DNA of 64,000 nucleotides, taken from NCBI GenBank assembly GCA_037954235.1, contig JBBMOA010000016.1, forward strand, positions 1,059,001 through 1,123,000. The letters run 5' to 3'. Below the pieces are notes generated by a model that saw only the letters and a list, made by a program, of their open reading frames with translations, did no database searches and was not told where the DNA came from. How positions within the stretch are numbered: position 1 is the stretch's first letter; each line of letters begins with the position of its first letter. A program made the position numbers and the translations under genes. The DNA comes from Aulostomus chinensis. Lineage: Eukaryota; Chordata; Actinopteri; Syngnathiformes; Aulostomidae. Shown here one piece after another: positions 22,359-33,660 of the stretch.

Positions 22359-23161
22359 TCAGCGTGGGTCCAATGGGGCTCCCTTTTTGCTGTGTACGTT
22401 ATAAATGAACTTTTCCCTCCTAAAAAAGGGATTTTTTGTCCCTGGGGCTTCCGAGAAACCCACATGGACCAGGAGATCTTGAAGGTTTTTGTTCCTCTTG
22501 TAGGCTAAAATCATTGATGAACAGGAGAAAAAAGGCACTGTATTTTGAAGTTGAGTGACCTGCTTTTTCATCCTATAGGTCAGGCGCCGAGTCGGAGAGG
22601 AGAACGTGGACGCCAAGGGGATGATCTTCCTGATGGTAGGTTGGAGCGGAGAAGCTCCCGGTTCATCCCATCCCTCTCTCTGGGCCTCGCAGAAAAGTCC
22701 AACTATATCCTCTCTTCCTCAACGCACCAAATAGGATGAAAGTGGACCTTCCAGCATCCGCCGGCTCAGAGCAGAGACGACGGTATCTTACAAGCTGTGA
22801 CTTGACAATCCCCTTGAAAGGGTGCTTTGGATGGTAACTGGTTTGGTGTAAGAATGCATGAGTGTCGTGGTTTTGAAACATACCCGTGTGATCAGATTCC
22901 AGTAAGTTATGTCTGTTTTATAAAAAAAAAAAAAACTGTTGTGTCCAAAATTTCCAACTCCTCTTCTTGAATATTGGCCTTGAGGTTGATGGTTGCGTGA
23001 TGCTCATTCAGGATTTTGAAGAATTTCCAGAAGTCCTTCCGAGAATGGCTCCCAACACCGAAGATGTCATCCAGGTACCTGACATTTAGTACAGGTACCT
23101 TGTCACACTTGGTGAAGACGGTCTTTTCCCATTCTGGATTATTATAGAAATAGTTAGGGTT
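22359..23161 (-). pseudogene. Penelope-type reverse transcriptase remnant
   Basis: Three blocks of an RT C-terminal half are seen. (1) 22936-23150: the PEWEKTVFTKC lead-in, the catalytic YLDD motif with both aspartates kept, then FFKILNEHHATINLKA and EILDTTVFF. (2) 22663-22881, another frame: PKHPFKGIVKSQLVRYRRLC and ILFGALRKRGYS. (3) 22359-22616: NTVPFFSCSSMILAYKRNKN and DLLVHVGF. The role in the family is reverse transcription of the element RNA. Frame breaks between blocks and the missing N-terminal motifs rule out function. The open frame of block 1 continues without a stop into the 33-bp array upstream. Confidence 0.85.
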
Positions 23162-23866
23162 ATGGTTGTTATGGGCGGGGTTAGGGTTAGACAAGTTGTT
23201 GTTATGGGCGGGGTTGGGGTTGTTATGGGCGGGGTTAGGCTTGGACAAGTTGTTGTTATGGGCGGGGTTAGAGTTAGACAAGTTGTTGTTATGGGCGGGG
23301 TTAGAGTTAGACAAGTTGTTGTTATGGGCGGTGTTAGAGTTAGACAAGTTGTTGTTATGGGCGGGGTTAGAGTTAGACAAGTTGTTGTTATGGGCGGGGT
23401 TAGAGTTAGACAAGTTGTTGTTATGGGCGGGGTTAGAGTTAGACAAGTTGTTGTTATGGGCGGGGTTAGAGTTAGACAAGTTGTTGTTATGGGCAGGGTT
23501 AGAGTTAGACAAGTTGTTGTTATGGGCAGGGTTAGAGTTAGACAAGTTGTTGTTATGGGCGGGGTTAGAGTTAGACAAGTTGTTGTTATGGGCGGGGTTA
23601 GAGTTAGACAAGTTGTTGTTATGGGCGGGGTTAGAGTTAGACAAGTTGTTGTTATGGGCAGGGTTAGAGTTAGACAAGTTGTTGTTATGGGCAGGGTTAG
23701 AGTTAGACAAGTTGTTGTTATGGGCGGGGTTAGAGTTAGACAAGTTGTTGTTATGGGCGGGGTTAGAGTTAGACAAGTTGTTGTTATGGGCGGGGTTAGA
23801 GTTAGACAAGTTGTTGTTATGGGCGGGGTTAGAGTTAGACAAGTTGTTGTTATGGGCGGGGTAAGT
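23160..23866. repeat. 33-bp minisatellite, about 20 units, in frame with the RT
   Basis: The unit contains GGGGTTAGAGTTAGACAAG and TTGTTGTTATGGGC. Most copies are identical apart from GGGCGG/GGGCAGG switches. The first units (23160-23260) are irregular and include GGGTTAGGGTTAGAC, with one 21-bp short unit. On the minus strand each unit encodes an 11-residue repeat (AHNNNLSNSNP), in phase with the YLDD reading frame. Telomere-like GGGTTAGGGTTA lies at both edges (23178 and 23889). The plus-strand frames are also open but meaningless. Confidence 0.93.
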
Positions 23867-23900
23867 CCCCAGGAAATTCATGCTAGTGAGGGTTAGGGTT

Positions 23901-24231
23901 AATGTACCTAAAAGTGATGTAAATTCAATCTGCCTGTGTGTTAGTGTGCGTGTGTGTGTATGTATGTAGGCTTTGAATCATAGGATTTTGTGTGACGATG
24001 ACAGTTTGAGAGCTTAGCAGAAGAACGGGAAGACAAAAGAACAAGAGAGAGAAGACAGAGACAAGCTGAGAGGGGAGGAGACTCCTCAGAACACACAATC
24101 CTACCTTTACTCCTTCTTCCCTTCGTCTTCCCTTCCTTCCCTCAGTCGGTCAGGGAGTTGTTCCCAGCTGAAGTCTCCAGAGCAAATCTGGCTGAAAGAC
24201 AGAGACAGGGGTCAACCGGTATCGGCTTTCC

Positions 24232-24233
<2 letters not shown>
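23901..24233. other. Gene-free DNA
   Basis: Short GTGTGTATGTATG stretch (23947-23968) and purine-rich sequence to 24090. No gene recognised. Confidence 0.4.
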
Positions 24234-24295
<62 letters not shown>

Positions 24296-24304
24296 TGTGT
24301 GTGT
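24234..24304. repeat. (GT)n microsatellite
   Basis: About 35 GT units with one GTAT interruption near 24290. Confidence 0.97.
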
Positions 24305-24417
24305 GAGATTACAGAGTTGTGAGAAGCAGTTAAAATCATTCTAGTGAGACCGCAGGAAGAGATGATGCTAGTTGTCAGTTTCAGTTCATTTTGCTTTCAA
24401 CAGTCACTGTCAGCAGG

Positions 24418-24462
24418 CAGCGCCGCCGTCCTGGACCTCAGAGATCCAGGACGGCGGCGCTG
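24418..24462. repeat. Perfect GC-rich hairpin, 18-bp stem
   Basis: CAGCGCCGCCGTCCTGGA (24418-24435) pairs exactly with TCCAGGACGGCGGCGCTG (24445-24462) across a nine-base loop. It is a very stable predicted stem. Confidence 0.95.
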
Positions 24463-24600
24463 GACAGAAGGAGTTAACAGAAGCTGAAGCTCGGAGCTCC
24501 TGGACCGAGCAGTCCTAGGAGCTTAGTGAGAGGAAGAGCCATGCGGAGGGGGAGGGGGCCTCCCCTCTCAGGTCTATTCCTGTTCATATTGTACCGATGC

Positions 24601-24647
24601 TACCAGTACCAGTATTTACACGTCACATAGTGGTACTGGTACTGGTA
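24601..24647. repeat. Hairpin with 14-bp TACCAG-repeat stem
   Basis: TACCAGTACCAGTA (24601-24614) is inverted as TACTGGTACTGGTA (24634-24647), with a 19-base loop. Confidence 0.9.
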
Positions 24648-27530
24648 CTGCTTTGTCTGTTATTGGTAATTATCTATGTTAAAAGAGCGTCCAAACGTGT
24701 CTCCGAGGTTTCGTATGAAGGGCGAGAGTCTGAGTTACCACCAGGCCGACTGACAGTTTGTCTTCATTTCACTGAAATTCTTTGCTGCTTCAGGTGAGCG
24801 AGTCACAAAGTTTTCATGTCTTCACAACAATTAGCAGCCTTTTGGAACGAAGTGCAGGCGGCGATCCAGGGATCAACAGGGAGCTCCTGTTATCATCAGC
24901 CTGGGAACAGAGCACGCAGAGGTTTGTGTTGGACTGGAAGGAGGAAGACTGACATTTACTTGGGGTGGGGGTCAGTGAGGAAGAATGCAGTCTGTGGAGT
25001 GAGTGAAAGTGGTCATTTTTCTCTGCATTATCTGCTCGCTGAGACTATTATTTCCCAGGAGACCTCTGTGCTTTTGAGTTCAATTTTAACAGGATTTTGA
25101 GTCTTTGCAGGCAGCTGGCGGGGTCAGTGGGGTAGTGCGACATCGCAAATATTAACACCTTATAAAAAATAGAGTAAGGGGGGGCAGAGAATGTGTCACT
25201 GTTGCAGGTATGAGGGTTGGGAGGGTTAATATTCTCTTCGGTAAGTCTTTCCTGTCCTGGAACGCCACGGTGGCGCTCCGACTCCGACGCGTCTCCAACT
25301 GAGAGGCTGACCAAAGTCATCCAGCAGCTTAGCATTAGCCTGGTAGCACCGGTGTTGCGGGCACGTTCACACGCTCTCTATTTAGGTTAAATGAGTCGGA
25401 CGCCATCAGGTCGTAAAATGATGTTGTGCATCATTAGCGCCATTGCAGGTTAGTAGCACGCAAACGCTCACACACACACACAGACACACACAAATCAGTT
25501 GACGGATCCATTATTTATGTGCGTATGTGTGTGTTCGTAATAGCCATGATATTACAGCGATCAGTGTTTGACAGGGCCGACGTATGATTGATGCGCGTAT
25601 CTTTGTGTCCTGTTGTTTGTGTGAGTGTGTGTGTGTGTGTGTGAGTGTGTAATGACAGACATCTCAAGGTTAAATTGTTTTCAGTTTCTGATGTAAACAA
25701 GAAAATTACATCCGTGATGGGGGGGCTCTCCTTCGTGGACTGGCTGAGGCTTTGATTGCAGGCTGGTGTTCCACTATCATCTGGTGGTCAGTGGTTTGGC
25801 AGGATGTAGATTAACAACCATTTGGAGAATTAATTTGAATAATTAAATATGAGTCAAGGAGGCCAGGCTCACTCCCTGGATGTCAGTTCATGGTGTGGTG
25901 AGACTGGACTGATCAGCGCTGGGAGGATTGGGAGTACTGGGAGTGCTGGCCACGAATGAAACCCCGTGAAAGTCGAGTGCAAGAGCAGCGATCAGGTAAG
26001 GTGATGTTCTCTCTAATTTTCATGTCAGTAAATAACGGCAATGATGCAGCAGCTCGAGTCTCCGGTGATTCAGTGGCTGACAAAGTGAAACGTAGCCATT
26101 TATTACCTAATTCACACATTCCTGACGAGCGTGGATTTTGTGGGAATTTACTGAAAGCAATGTTATTGTCGGTTTTCTGGGGAGACGGCGTTCTTGCTTC
26201 TCTCTAATGTGATACATGACATTTTCAGCACAAACACTGTAATTCAGGAAGATGAACATACCCTGAAAATACCTCCAAATACTTCAGGTACACACAGCGC
26301 AGCATGATCCCTGCATCACTGCTGATGCCACGCCCACTCCCATGTTGCATGGACTCCATTTGAGGCAGCGACTCACTCGCCAGCCATCCAACTGTGACCT
26401 CTGAGATTCTGTCCATCACAAACAAGAGCAGGTGGGGGGCAGGAGAGCTTCATCCATCTGACAAGTTTGGATTCCTGTCGTGTTCTTCTGTTGGAGTCGT
26501 GTGTCTGCATCGCTGGCCGTCGGAGGGAGGCTCAGCGACCACGCTGATCTGTTTGACTACGTTGTGTTTCACATTCGTTGCTCTGGTTCCTGTAAAGGAG
26601 GCTCAGCAGCTCCGATGCATAAAACATGTGCATTAAGTTGAAAACACATCTAAAGGTTAGCGAGCAGCGGTGAAATGAGCTGCTGCTCCACGGGAGCCGA
26701 GCAGATGCTCCCCTCTCCTGCTTCTACTTACAGAAGGTTCCGCAGGCGCGAGGGATGCTTGCTGCGGTGGGTTGTGTAGCATTTTAATTGGGCCTGTAAA
26801 CATGCGAATGCGAGACTACAAACTCGGTTAAACGGGAGCGAGCAGCAAGTCTGATTATCATGTGAACACATTTGTCATCATTTAAGTGACATCACACGGA
26901 GGTTCGGGGTGGAATGAGCTGAGTGAAGGTATCCACCCGACATGCTAAACAGAAGTGACGCATCTTTACGTGGTCCGCAGCTGTGGATGCCAGCAGCCCC
27001 TGAAGGAGTCACCTGAGACTCCTGATGTCACAGGTTCAAGAGGAGCAGAGGAGGCTCAGGTGGTGGATGGGGACTGGATCTGTAGGAACTCCAGAACACG
27101 TCATGCCTGTCTACTACTGCTGCTTGCACACTGGGAGATGTCCGGTCACCTGGGCGAAGGTGTGATATCCAAAACCCCAGAAACACCCCAGGTCCAGGTC
27201 CAGGTGCCCTGGAATACTATAATACAGGTGATTCTAACAGTAACAACACGGTGGTGCTGACGTTTGTCTGAGTAAAGTAGATGTTGGAGGAACGAGGCCT
27301 AAAGTTTGACTCTTACCTGCAGTTACTTCAGTACTTGTTGTACTTTGTTGGGTGAAAGTACAAGAGAACGTGAGCTGGAAACCAGAATCCTCCACTTTCT
27401 TGGACTGGAGAGAACAGAAACTGGCCCCCCTTCACTTTTCTATCCGGTGACAGACTTTGACTGACGAAGTTTTCATGAGCGTGGCGCTGCAGATCCGTTG
27501 TTCAGCTCTCAGTCTTTTCTCCTGAGAAAT
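24648..27530. other. Gene-free DNA
   Basis: Minor CA (25469-25492) and GT (25620-25652) tracts. Frames here (for example 24816-25100, +) match no family I know. Confidence 0.4.
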
Positions 27531-27564
27531 CATCATCACCATCATCATCATCATCATCATCATC
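27531..27564. repeat. (ATC)n microsatellite
   Basis: About eleven CAT units with one CAC variant; apparent poly-His and poly-Met frames are artefacts. Confidence 0.95.
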
Positions 27565-27720
27565 TGACCAGGTTCTTGTTGAAGCTGGTAGAACCACTGT
27601 TCTCCTGGGACCGTCTCAGTCTGTGCGTGCCAGCTGCGGTGACGACGGCAATGAAAAGAAAGGTGGAACTTCCTGAGTATTCGCAGCAGGATTGGCTGGT
27701 CAGAGAGCAGATGCTTGTTT

Positions 27721-27921
27721 TTGGACCGGTACCACGGAGGATGGACCGCCACTATGGTGGATGGACCGCCACCACGGTGGATGGACCGCCACCACGGTGG
27801 ATGGACCGCCACCATGGTGGATGGATCGGTACCACGGACGATGGACCACCACTATGGTGGATGGACCGGTACCATGGTGGATGGCCCGGTAACCACGGTG
27901 GATGGACCGGTACCACGGAGG
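27721..27921. repeat. 20-bp minisatellite with internal dyad, about 10 units
   Basis: The unit is ATGGACCGCCACCACGGTGG, with variants containing CCACCATGGTGG (a perfect 12-bp palindrome) or CGGTACCACGG. One unit is 21 bp. Each unit can form its own small hairpin. Confidence 0.92.
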
Positions 27922-28063
27922 ACCACTGTCTGTGTACTTTTACTTGTCCATGGTGTTGAAGGAAACATCTCCTGTATGATAATGACTGAAGAAGCGTGCA
28001 TCTATTCTGTGATAATCGATCAGTACCATAATGACTATAATCGTAGTAATACCATAAGATGGC

Positions 28064-28064
<1 letters not shown>

Positions 28065-28100
<36 letters not shown>
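28065..28100. repeat. (CA)n microsatellite
   Basis: About 18 CA units. Confidence 0.97.
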
Positions 28101-28102
<2 letters not shown>

Positions 28103-28745
28103 CTACAGCGAACCAGCCAGGTAACCCAGTGACAGGCCAGTAACTTCTGCTGGTGCACTGGTACCACAACAGGAACATGACATCAGTGTTTTACTCCCTC
28201 CTGGTCTCGTGAGCGTTGTCACTTGAGCCCTACATCTCCCTCTGGGGCCCTGCTGAACTCCTCACTGGGCCGCGTGAAGGGAATCAGAGCCTGGTGTCCG
28301 TGTGTGATGAGTTGTGAGTGTGACTGTGGAGGTTTCAGCTGGAAGCGTAAACTCAGAGAGGGAGAGGAGACGCAGAGGCTGTCTGGGAACAACAAAGGAA
28401 GGCCGACGTGCCTTGAAGAGAGCATGCGGTAAACAAGCTGTGGTACCTTCAGAGAGCTCGCCGAGCTGAAAACACTCGGAAAAAACCCAGAAGGAAAATT
28501 CCATTATTTGTGTAAACATCAGTTGTGTGCATGTTTTGTGTGGCCTGACCACATTAGTGTGTGTGTGTGTTTGTGTAGCATCCCCACAAGTGTGTGACAT
28601 ACAAGCAGGGTGTTAATTACTCGTCCGTCTCACTGCAAGCATGAATGTAATCAGCCTCAAAACCAATTAATTCAACATCTGCGCCGATCAGATTTGCTGC
28701 TGCCAAGTGTGGATGATGTTTCCACACACGATTGTTCCCTTCTGC
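28101..28745. other. Gene-free DNA
   Basis: The stretch 28610-28700 (TTAATTACTCG, ATGAATGTAATCAGCC, CAATTAATTCAAC) is a possible conserved noncoding block. No exon. Confidence 0.4.
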
Positions 28746-28797
28746 AGCCATCGGATCTCCAGCCATCGGTTCTCCAGCCATCAGTTCTCCAGCCAGG
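28746..28797. repeat. 15-bp tandem repeat, 3.5 units
   Basis: TCTCCAGCCATCGGT-type units repeat with one or two substitutions. Confidence 0.85.
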
Positions 28798-30444
28798 ACG
28801 GCGAGTCACAAGCATCACTCGCACTTTTCTTCTTCTGGATTTAGGAATCTAACCAGCGAGATGGTTTGCTGGTGTCGCAGCTTCTCCGACCAACATCTGA
28901 TCGTATTCAAGGCATGAAACCTTCTGCTTTCATCGAAGATCTGTTGCTCCACATTGATCCTCTCCTCTCCCTCTTCATTCTTCACTGGTGTTTTTGTCTC
29001 AGCAGAAAAACTCAACCTTTCCTCTTGTTGGTCTGACGTCTAACAGTTTTGACTTAAACGCTTTGAGGAAGAATCTCACAGTTCGTCTCTGAAACATCTG
29101 GATGAGTTGTGGAGACCTCTCAACAGTCCATGATAGGACAGAGCTGTTAAAACTGTGTTTATCAGAATGAATATTCGTGTGGAAGTGTTAATGTCCAACA
29201 TGTTTTGAGTCCTTAGACACCAAATATTACATTGACAGAGCAGCTATGGCATCGATCACTGGGATTCCCCCACGTGTCCACCGGCGGGCTGCTCTGACAC
29301 CCAGGTGGTCACGTATCGTAACTCCAGCTTCTAAGAGGCCAGGTTTTATTTTGGGAAAAGTTCCCGACCACCGTGGGAACTGCCATCAGATTCCAGGCTG
29401 CAGAACCAGGAAGACACACCAAGATGGAGGAAACTGTGCCATCTGAGGTACATGGAGCTTCTCCTCCAAGACATCGGAGTACATGGAATCAAGAGTCTCC
29501 TGGGATGGAGAGGCATAGAGAGGAGAGAGAACGCAGGGCCAGAGCGAGCGAGTCGTTGGTCCAGGGCAGGAAGCGATCAACCCAGCATCTACGGCCCCAG
29601 GTGACCTGCAGGGCGAGAGCACAGACACCTCCAGGAAGACATTTAGCCAAGCAAGAACAGAACCAGCAGGCGGCGGCGTCAAACAGCGCCGGGGCAAACC
29701 TCACCGCAGGAAGGAAGCTCTGCTGGCTTGACTTGAGTCTGGCAGCTGGCACACTTCCATTCACTGGAGCTCACCATCCTCTTGTCTGGACTCTGAGGAT
29801 AAAATTGGGGCTGAAGGGTTAGTGGTTCTGAGTGGCTGTTGGTCTTGGTGTCTTTGCTGTCATTCATGGAGGGGAAAATAACAGTTGATCCACTTTCAGC
29901 AAAGTCTAACAGAGGTCGCACCTCTTCCACGGTTGATGATGGAACCCTGTTACATGAGGAGTGGCGTTTTTTGTGTCCACCGCCACAGGAGCCCAGCTGC
30001 AGCTTCTGGAGGGAGAAGACGTGTTTGCTCAGCTTGTTTCCTCTCAACTCAGACTAGTGCTGCTCTGGTAAACACAGACGGAGAGCAACAAGCCGGCGTG
30101 TTTGATGAGTCATCCTCAGGTTCACATGGTAACAAGAGAGGAAACGCTGGAGGAGAGAAACAACTGCAGGAGAAAGACAAAACAATCTGGGCAATGTCAA
30201 CCATCTGCAGCTAACATGAACCTGCTAATTACAGATTAGCGTGAGCGTCTGAACAGACGGATGACAGCAACGCAGCTGCAGACGAGAGTCAAAGCGACCC
30301 AGAAAGTCGCGAACAAGAGAGTCGCAGGGATGCACGAGCCTGCTGGGTTACTCAGCCAAACGTCCGGCCAGCGCCCAAGATCTCCCGCTCCCTCGCTCAT
30401 ATCCACTCACTCTGACGGGGCTGTCATGCAGCCTTCTCTCCAGC
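28798..30444. other. Gene-free DNA
   Basis: Several 90-150-codon frames on both strands overlap one another at 29.3-30.2 kb, a pattern of GC-rich chance frames. None shows a known motif. Confidence 0.4.
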
Positions 30445-30500
30445 TCAGGAGTAATCAGAGCTCAGTGTCTGGCTCAAGGACACAGTCATGGTCTTGGCGA
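30445..30500 (-). mobile_element. Fragment of the second SINE family
   Basis: CAGGAGTAATCAGAGCTCAG followed by TGTCTGGCTCAAGGACACA matches the body of the SINE at 16.1 kb in order and orientation. The tRNA-like head is not recognisable. Confidence 0.5.
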
Positions 30501-30879
30501 GTCTCATGTATCCAGACGTCCATCTCGTGCAACCCATGGTAACTCTGCTTGCATCCCTGTTAGCCAATCACGACTGTCGAAGTCCAGGATTCTTTGCAAG
30601 ATCCCAATCTTGCGACCAGCTTTCTAAGCCTAATTTTGTTGTTTGACATAGCGAGGAGGAAAATGGCTGCTTACAGCAGCTAGAAGAGCACGGCGTCTCA
30701 TCACGTCGAGAGGAAACCTTTGCCGTCGGCTAAAAACAATAAGAGACTGATGAACAGTCGCAACCCTGAGCTCAGCCTGGCACGGCTCGCCTGCTCCTCA
30801 TCTCTCCTCTCTATTTGTTCAGATGCTCTGTTGATGTGGTGCTTTCACAGCACGAGACAAAAAAGACAAGAGCAGAGAG

Positions 30880-30883
<4 letters not shown>

Positions 30884-30913
<30 letters not shown>
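30884..30913. repeat. (GT)n microsatellite
   Basis: About 15 GT units. Confidence 0.95.
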
Positions 30914-30916
<3 letters not shown>

Positions 30917-32057
30917 GAGAGATGATAACTAGAATAGAACATAATGAGGTACAGTTACGACATTGTTGAGATGACAGCATGCAGCCAGTGACAGACTTCC
31001 TCTGCTGTAAACAGACGTGGAGGACAGCATTGGAACCACAACCCTCCTGGGCTCATCGGGAGCCTCTCACTCATGAAATCCACCCCCGCCACCACTCCTC
31101 CACTTCTCCTCCTCACGTCTCGTCCGGGCCACAGCGGACCAGTTCAGGCTCAGTTCTAATTATGGAGCTGAATGATTTGGCTTGTAGTGCCATTGATGGG
31201 TTCGTTGCCAATCTTGTTTTCTGTCCAGTTGGAGAGGCGTTTCTGGAGGACACCGTGCCGCTGCTCCTCAGCGTTTTCTCCAAATATCAATCGATAACTT
31301 GTTTACGTCAAATTGTGAGATCGACGCCTGACACCAAACGGAGGGTTGTAGCCAACCATGTGGGTTGGGCTCAAGCAGGAGGCCTGACACGTTTGAGTGA
31401 GCCAACTGAAGCGCCGTTGCTGAGGTCTGAGAAACAAAAGTCTGAAGAATTCGAGACTCCCCAGGACTGGGAATATTCAACACGTCTGAGTAAAGTCAAG
31501 TCAAAGCAGTGACACTGGCTGCGCCCCTCCCTCACTCACGCCCCCTTCAGCGACCAATCCCAGGCTGCCCCACACGCTCTCTCCATCTCCGGGGTCCCTC
31601 AAACACAGGACACGCCTCCGGTGACCTCACGACTAACCATCCAAACAGATCGGTCATGCGGCTGTTTGATGTCCCGACAACATCCGAGGGGGGTGATGTT
31701 AGGCTCCCTGGGGGGACGCACTCTCATAACCCTCCAAACTTCTACAGGGAGGGATCCAGAGCCACTCTCTCTTCCCGCCCACTGCTCCTGATCTCCCGTT
31801 CTGATCTGAGATCAGTGCTCCTCCTGAGCAGGGTGAGAGGGCTGCTGGGCTTCAGATCATTCGTTCTAAACCATTTAATTTGTTATCTTCTGGAACTTCA
31901 ACTGGGATCTAGTAGATCCGCACCTCGCAGGCTGAGCGCCGTGGTGCTGCCGGCGTTGATGACGAGCTACCTGACCATCTCATCTGCCCGCTGGTCCGTC
32001 CGACCATGTGACCTGATGTCTTTGCTTGTCATATCAAAGGGGAGGCATGCTGAACAT

Positions 32058-32058
<1 letters not shown>
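30914..32058 (+). other. Gene-free DNA with two adjacent long frames
   Basis: Frames of 177 codons (30979-31512) and about 180 codons before a GT array (from 31509) sit end to end in different phases. They are the longest frames in non-repetitive DNA of the window. The residues show no motif or family I know. Chance in GC-rich DNA is the simplest reading. Confidence 0.4.

Positions 32059-32106
<48 letters not shown>
32059..32106. repeat. (GT)n microsatellite
   Basis: About 24 GT units, followed by an imperfect GTGAGTGTGT tract at 32214-32261. Confidence 0.96.
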
Positions 32107-32110
<4 letters not shown>

Positions 32111-32261
32111 CGTGCACATGTGTTTGTCCTTAACAAGCTCAGAGAGGTTGATGTACGACCGGCCAGTTCCCATTCATTCCCTGCTTGATCATGGTGATGG
32201 ATTGTTGGTCCAAGTGTGTGAGTGTGTCAGTCTGTGTGAGTGTGTGAGTGTGTGTGTGTGT

Positions 32262-33022
32262 ACAAACCTGGGGGTTGAGAGATGGAGGTGAGTTTTGTGG
32301 TGAATTCCCAGAGGCCAAACTTTAAAAAGCACTTGAGAAAACAATGAGTGTGTTGACGCGACTCGGCCGTCTCTTTGTGGCTTTGAGCAGTCGAGACAGC
32401 GCCCGATGTTATTGTTGCTGGAGCAAATAACGTGAACCGTTCAGTCGGGGGCTGAGGACAGAGACGACCACGTCTGACCGACCTGTCACAGACGAAGATG
32501 AGACCGTGAAGCAGAGTTTGTATCCCTGTGTGGTGACAGGAAGCAGGCGACAACGCAATGATCACTTTGTACTGATTTACTTGGTCGCCACCAGCCAGTG
32601 TGAGGTCATGCATTTATATCATAATGCATGTGAGTATTTATCATGGGGGGTTGTCTTCTGTGTCCATTTTCAACCACCCATCCTGGAGGCTGGACACTAA
32701 CCAGCTGAACCAACTCTTCACGGCAGCGCCAAACCAGACGTGTTCTTGGAAGATCCTTGAATCTCCACTCAAAATGTCGGAGTAGAGGACGTGATCCCAT
32801 TCAAACAAACGAGGAAGACAGACACGCCTCTGCAACACCGTCACGTCCCGTCCCTCCTCAACACCTCGTTGTGCCTCCAGAATCCAGAGAGAGAAAACGC
32901 TACCTGGAACACGTGCTCCGCGAACTACTGCTGCTCCAGAAGGGTTCTCGCTGGTAGAATCCCCGACCAAAATGTATCACGGCGATGACCTGGAGAGTTA
33001 GTGAAATGACGTTTCTGGACAG
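32262..33022. other. Gene-free DNA
   Basis: A short inverted repeat CATGCATT...AATGCATG spans 32607-32630. Otherwise nothing recognised. Confidence 0.4.
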
Positions 33023-33125
33023 TTTAGCCATTGCTAGCCTCCGTTAGCTTGAAGCTAAATACATGTGGCTGGATCTTCCTGCTCGCTGGGGTCACTAAGA
33101 AGTGATGGAGGGGGAGAAACCTCTT
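33023..33125 (-). repeat. Unclassified interspersed repeat, copy D
   Basis: On the minus strand: CTCCATCACTTCTTAGTGAC, CCAGCCACATGTATTTAGCT, TTCAAGCTAACGGAGGCTAG. Order and spacing match copies A, C and E. Confidence 0.6.
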
Positions 33126-33600
33126 AGTGAGTTAATGACACCAGATTTAATCATCAAACTCAGATTTTTCAAATAACATACCTTTTTTTGCAGCAGTGAC
33201 TTCTTCCACGGCTGAAGACGTGAATGGCGGTCAGCTGATGTCTTTGTTACGTCATGTCTGTAGACTGTTCTGAGCCAAGCAGGTCGGCAGTGTGGCGTCT
33301 GATTGGTGTGAGATTTTACATTTGAGGCTGATGGGATCTACGTCCTGGAGATGATGTTTCATCCTCTCACTCTCCTGTAATTAAAAACTATCAAGGGACG
33401 TCCAGGTTTCTCTCTGTCCTCTTTTCCTTCCGTCTCTTTCCATGTTTTCCTCTCCTCCTCTCATCTAATCCGCCGAGATTCAAATTACCTGAACGCCCTA
33501 ATGGTTCCTTTTAGCGACGCATGAGTGGGATCAACTGAAGGGAGTCAAGCAGTGGATTAATTCACACATACATCCACTCACTCACTCGCTGGCTCGCCCG

Positions 33601-33660
<60 letters not shown>

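Larger units (their letters stand above)
22143..23900 (-). mobile_element. Decayed Penelope-like retroelement
   Basis: On the minus strand, pieces of one polyprotein appear in the expected order. First is a reverse transcriptase block with RYLDDIFG (YLDD codons at 23066-23077). Next is the DTHAFLHQTSYHPKHPFKG / ALRKRGYS block (22663-22881), then an AYKRNKNLQDLLVHVGF block (22359-22616), then a GIY-YIG endonuclease-like end with stop near 22143. This RT-then-GIY-YIG order is diagnostic of endonuclease-bearing Penelope-like elements. Frames change between blocks, including at a 13-base A run (22922-22934), so the element is dead. The N-terminal half of the RT is absent. About 0.7 kb of 33-bp minisatellite replaces sequence upstream of the YLDD region. 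Confidence 0.85.

Noticed and set aside
23162..23896. Plus-strand frames of over 230 codons (VVVMGG-type and LLLWAG-type)
   Set aside because: Shadow frames of the 33-bp minisatellite; only the minus frame is continuous with recognisable RT sequence.
27721..27921. CRISPR-like array
   Set aside because: Units are directly adjacent with no unique spacers; the same holds for the arrays at 666, 38879, 44798 and 61027. The DNA is vertebrate.
28815..30214. Cluster of 60-150-codon frames on both strands as exons
   Set aside because: Mutually overlapping on opposite strands in GC-rich DNA with no family resemblance; typical chance frames.
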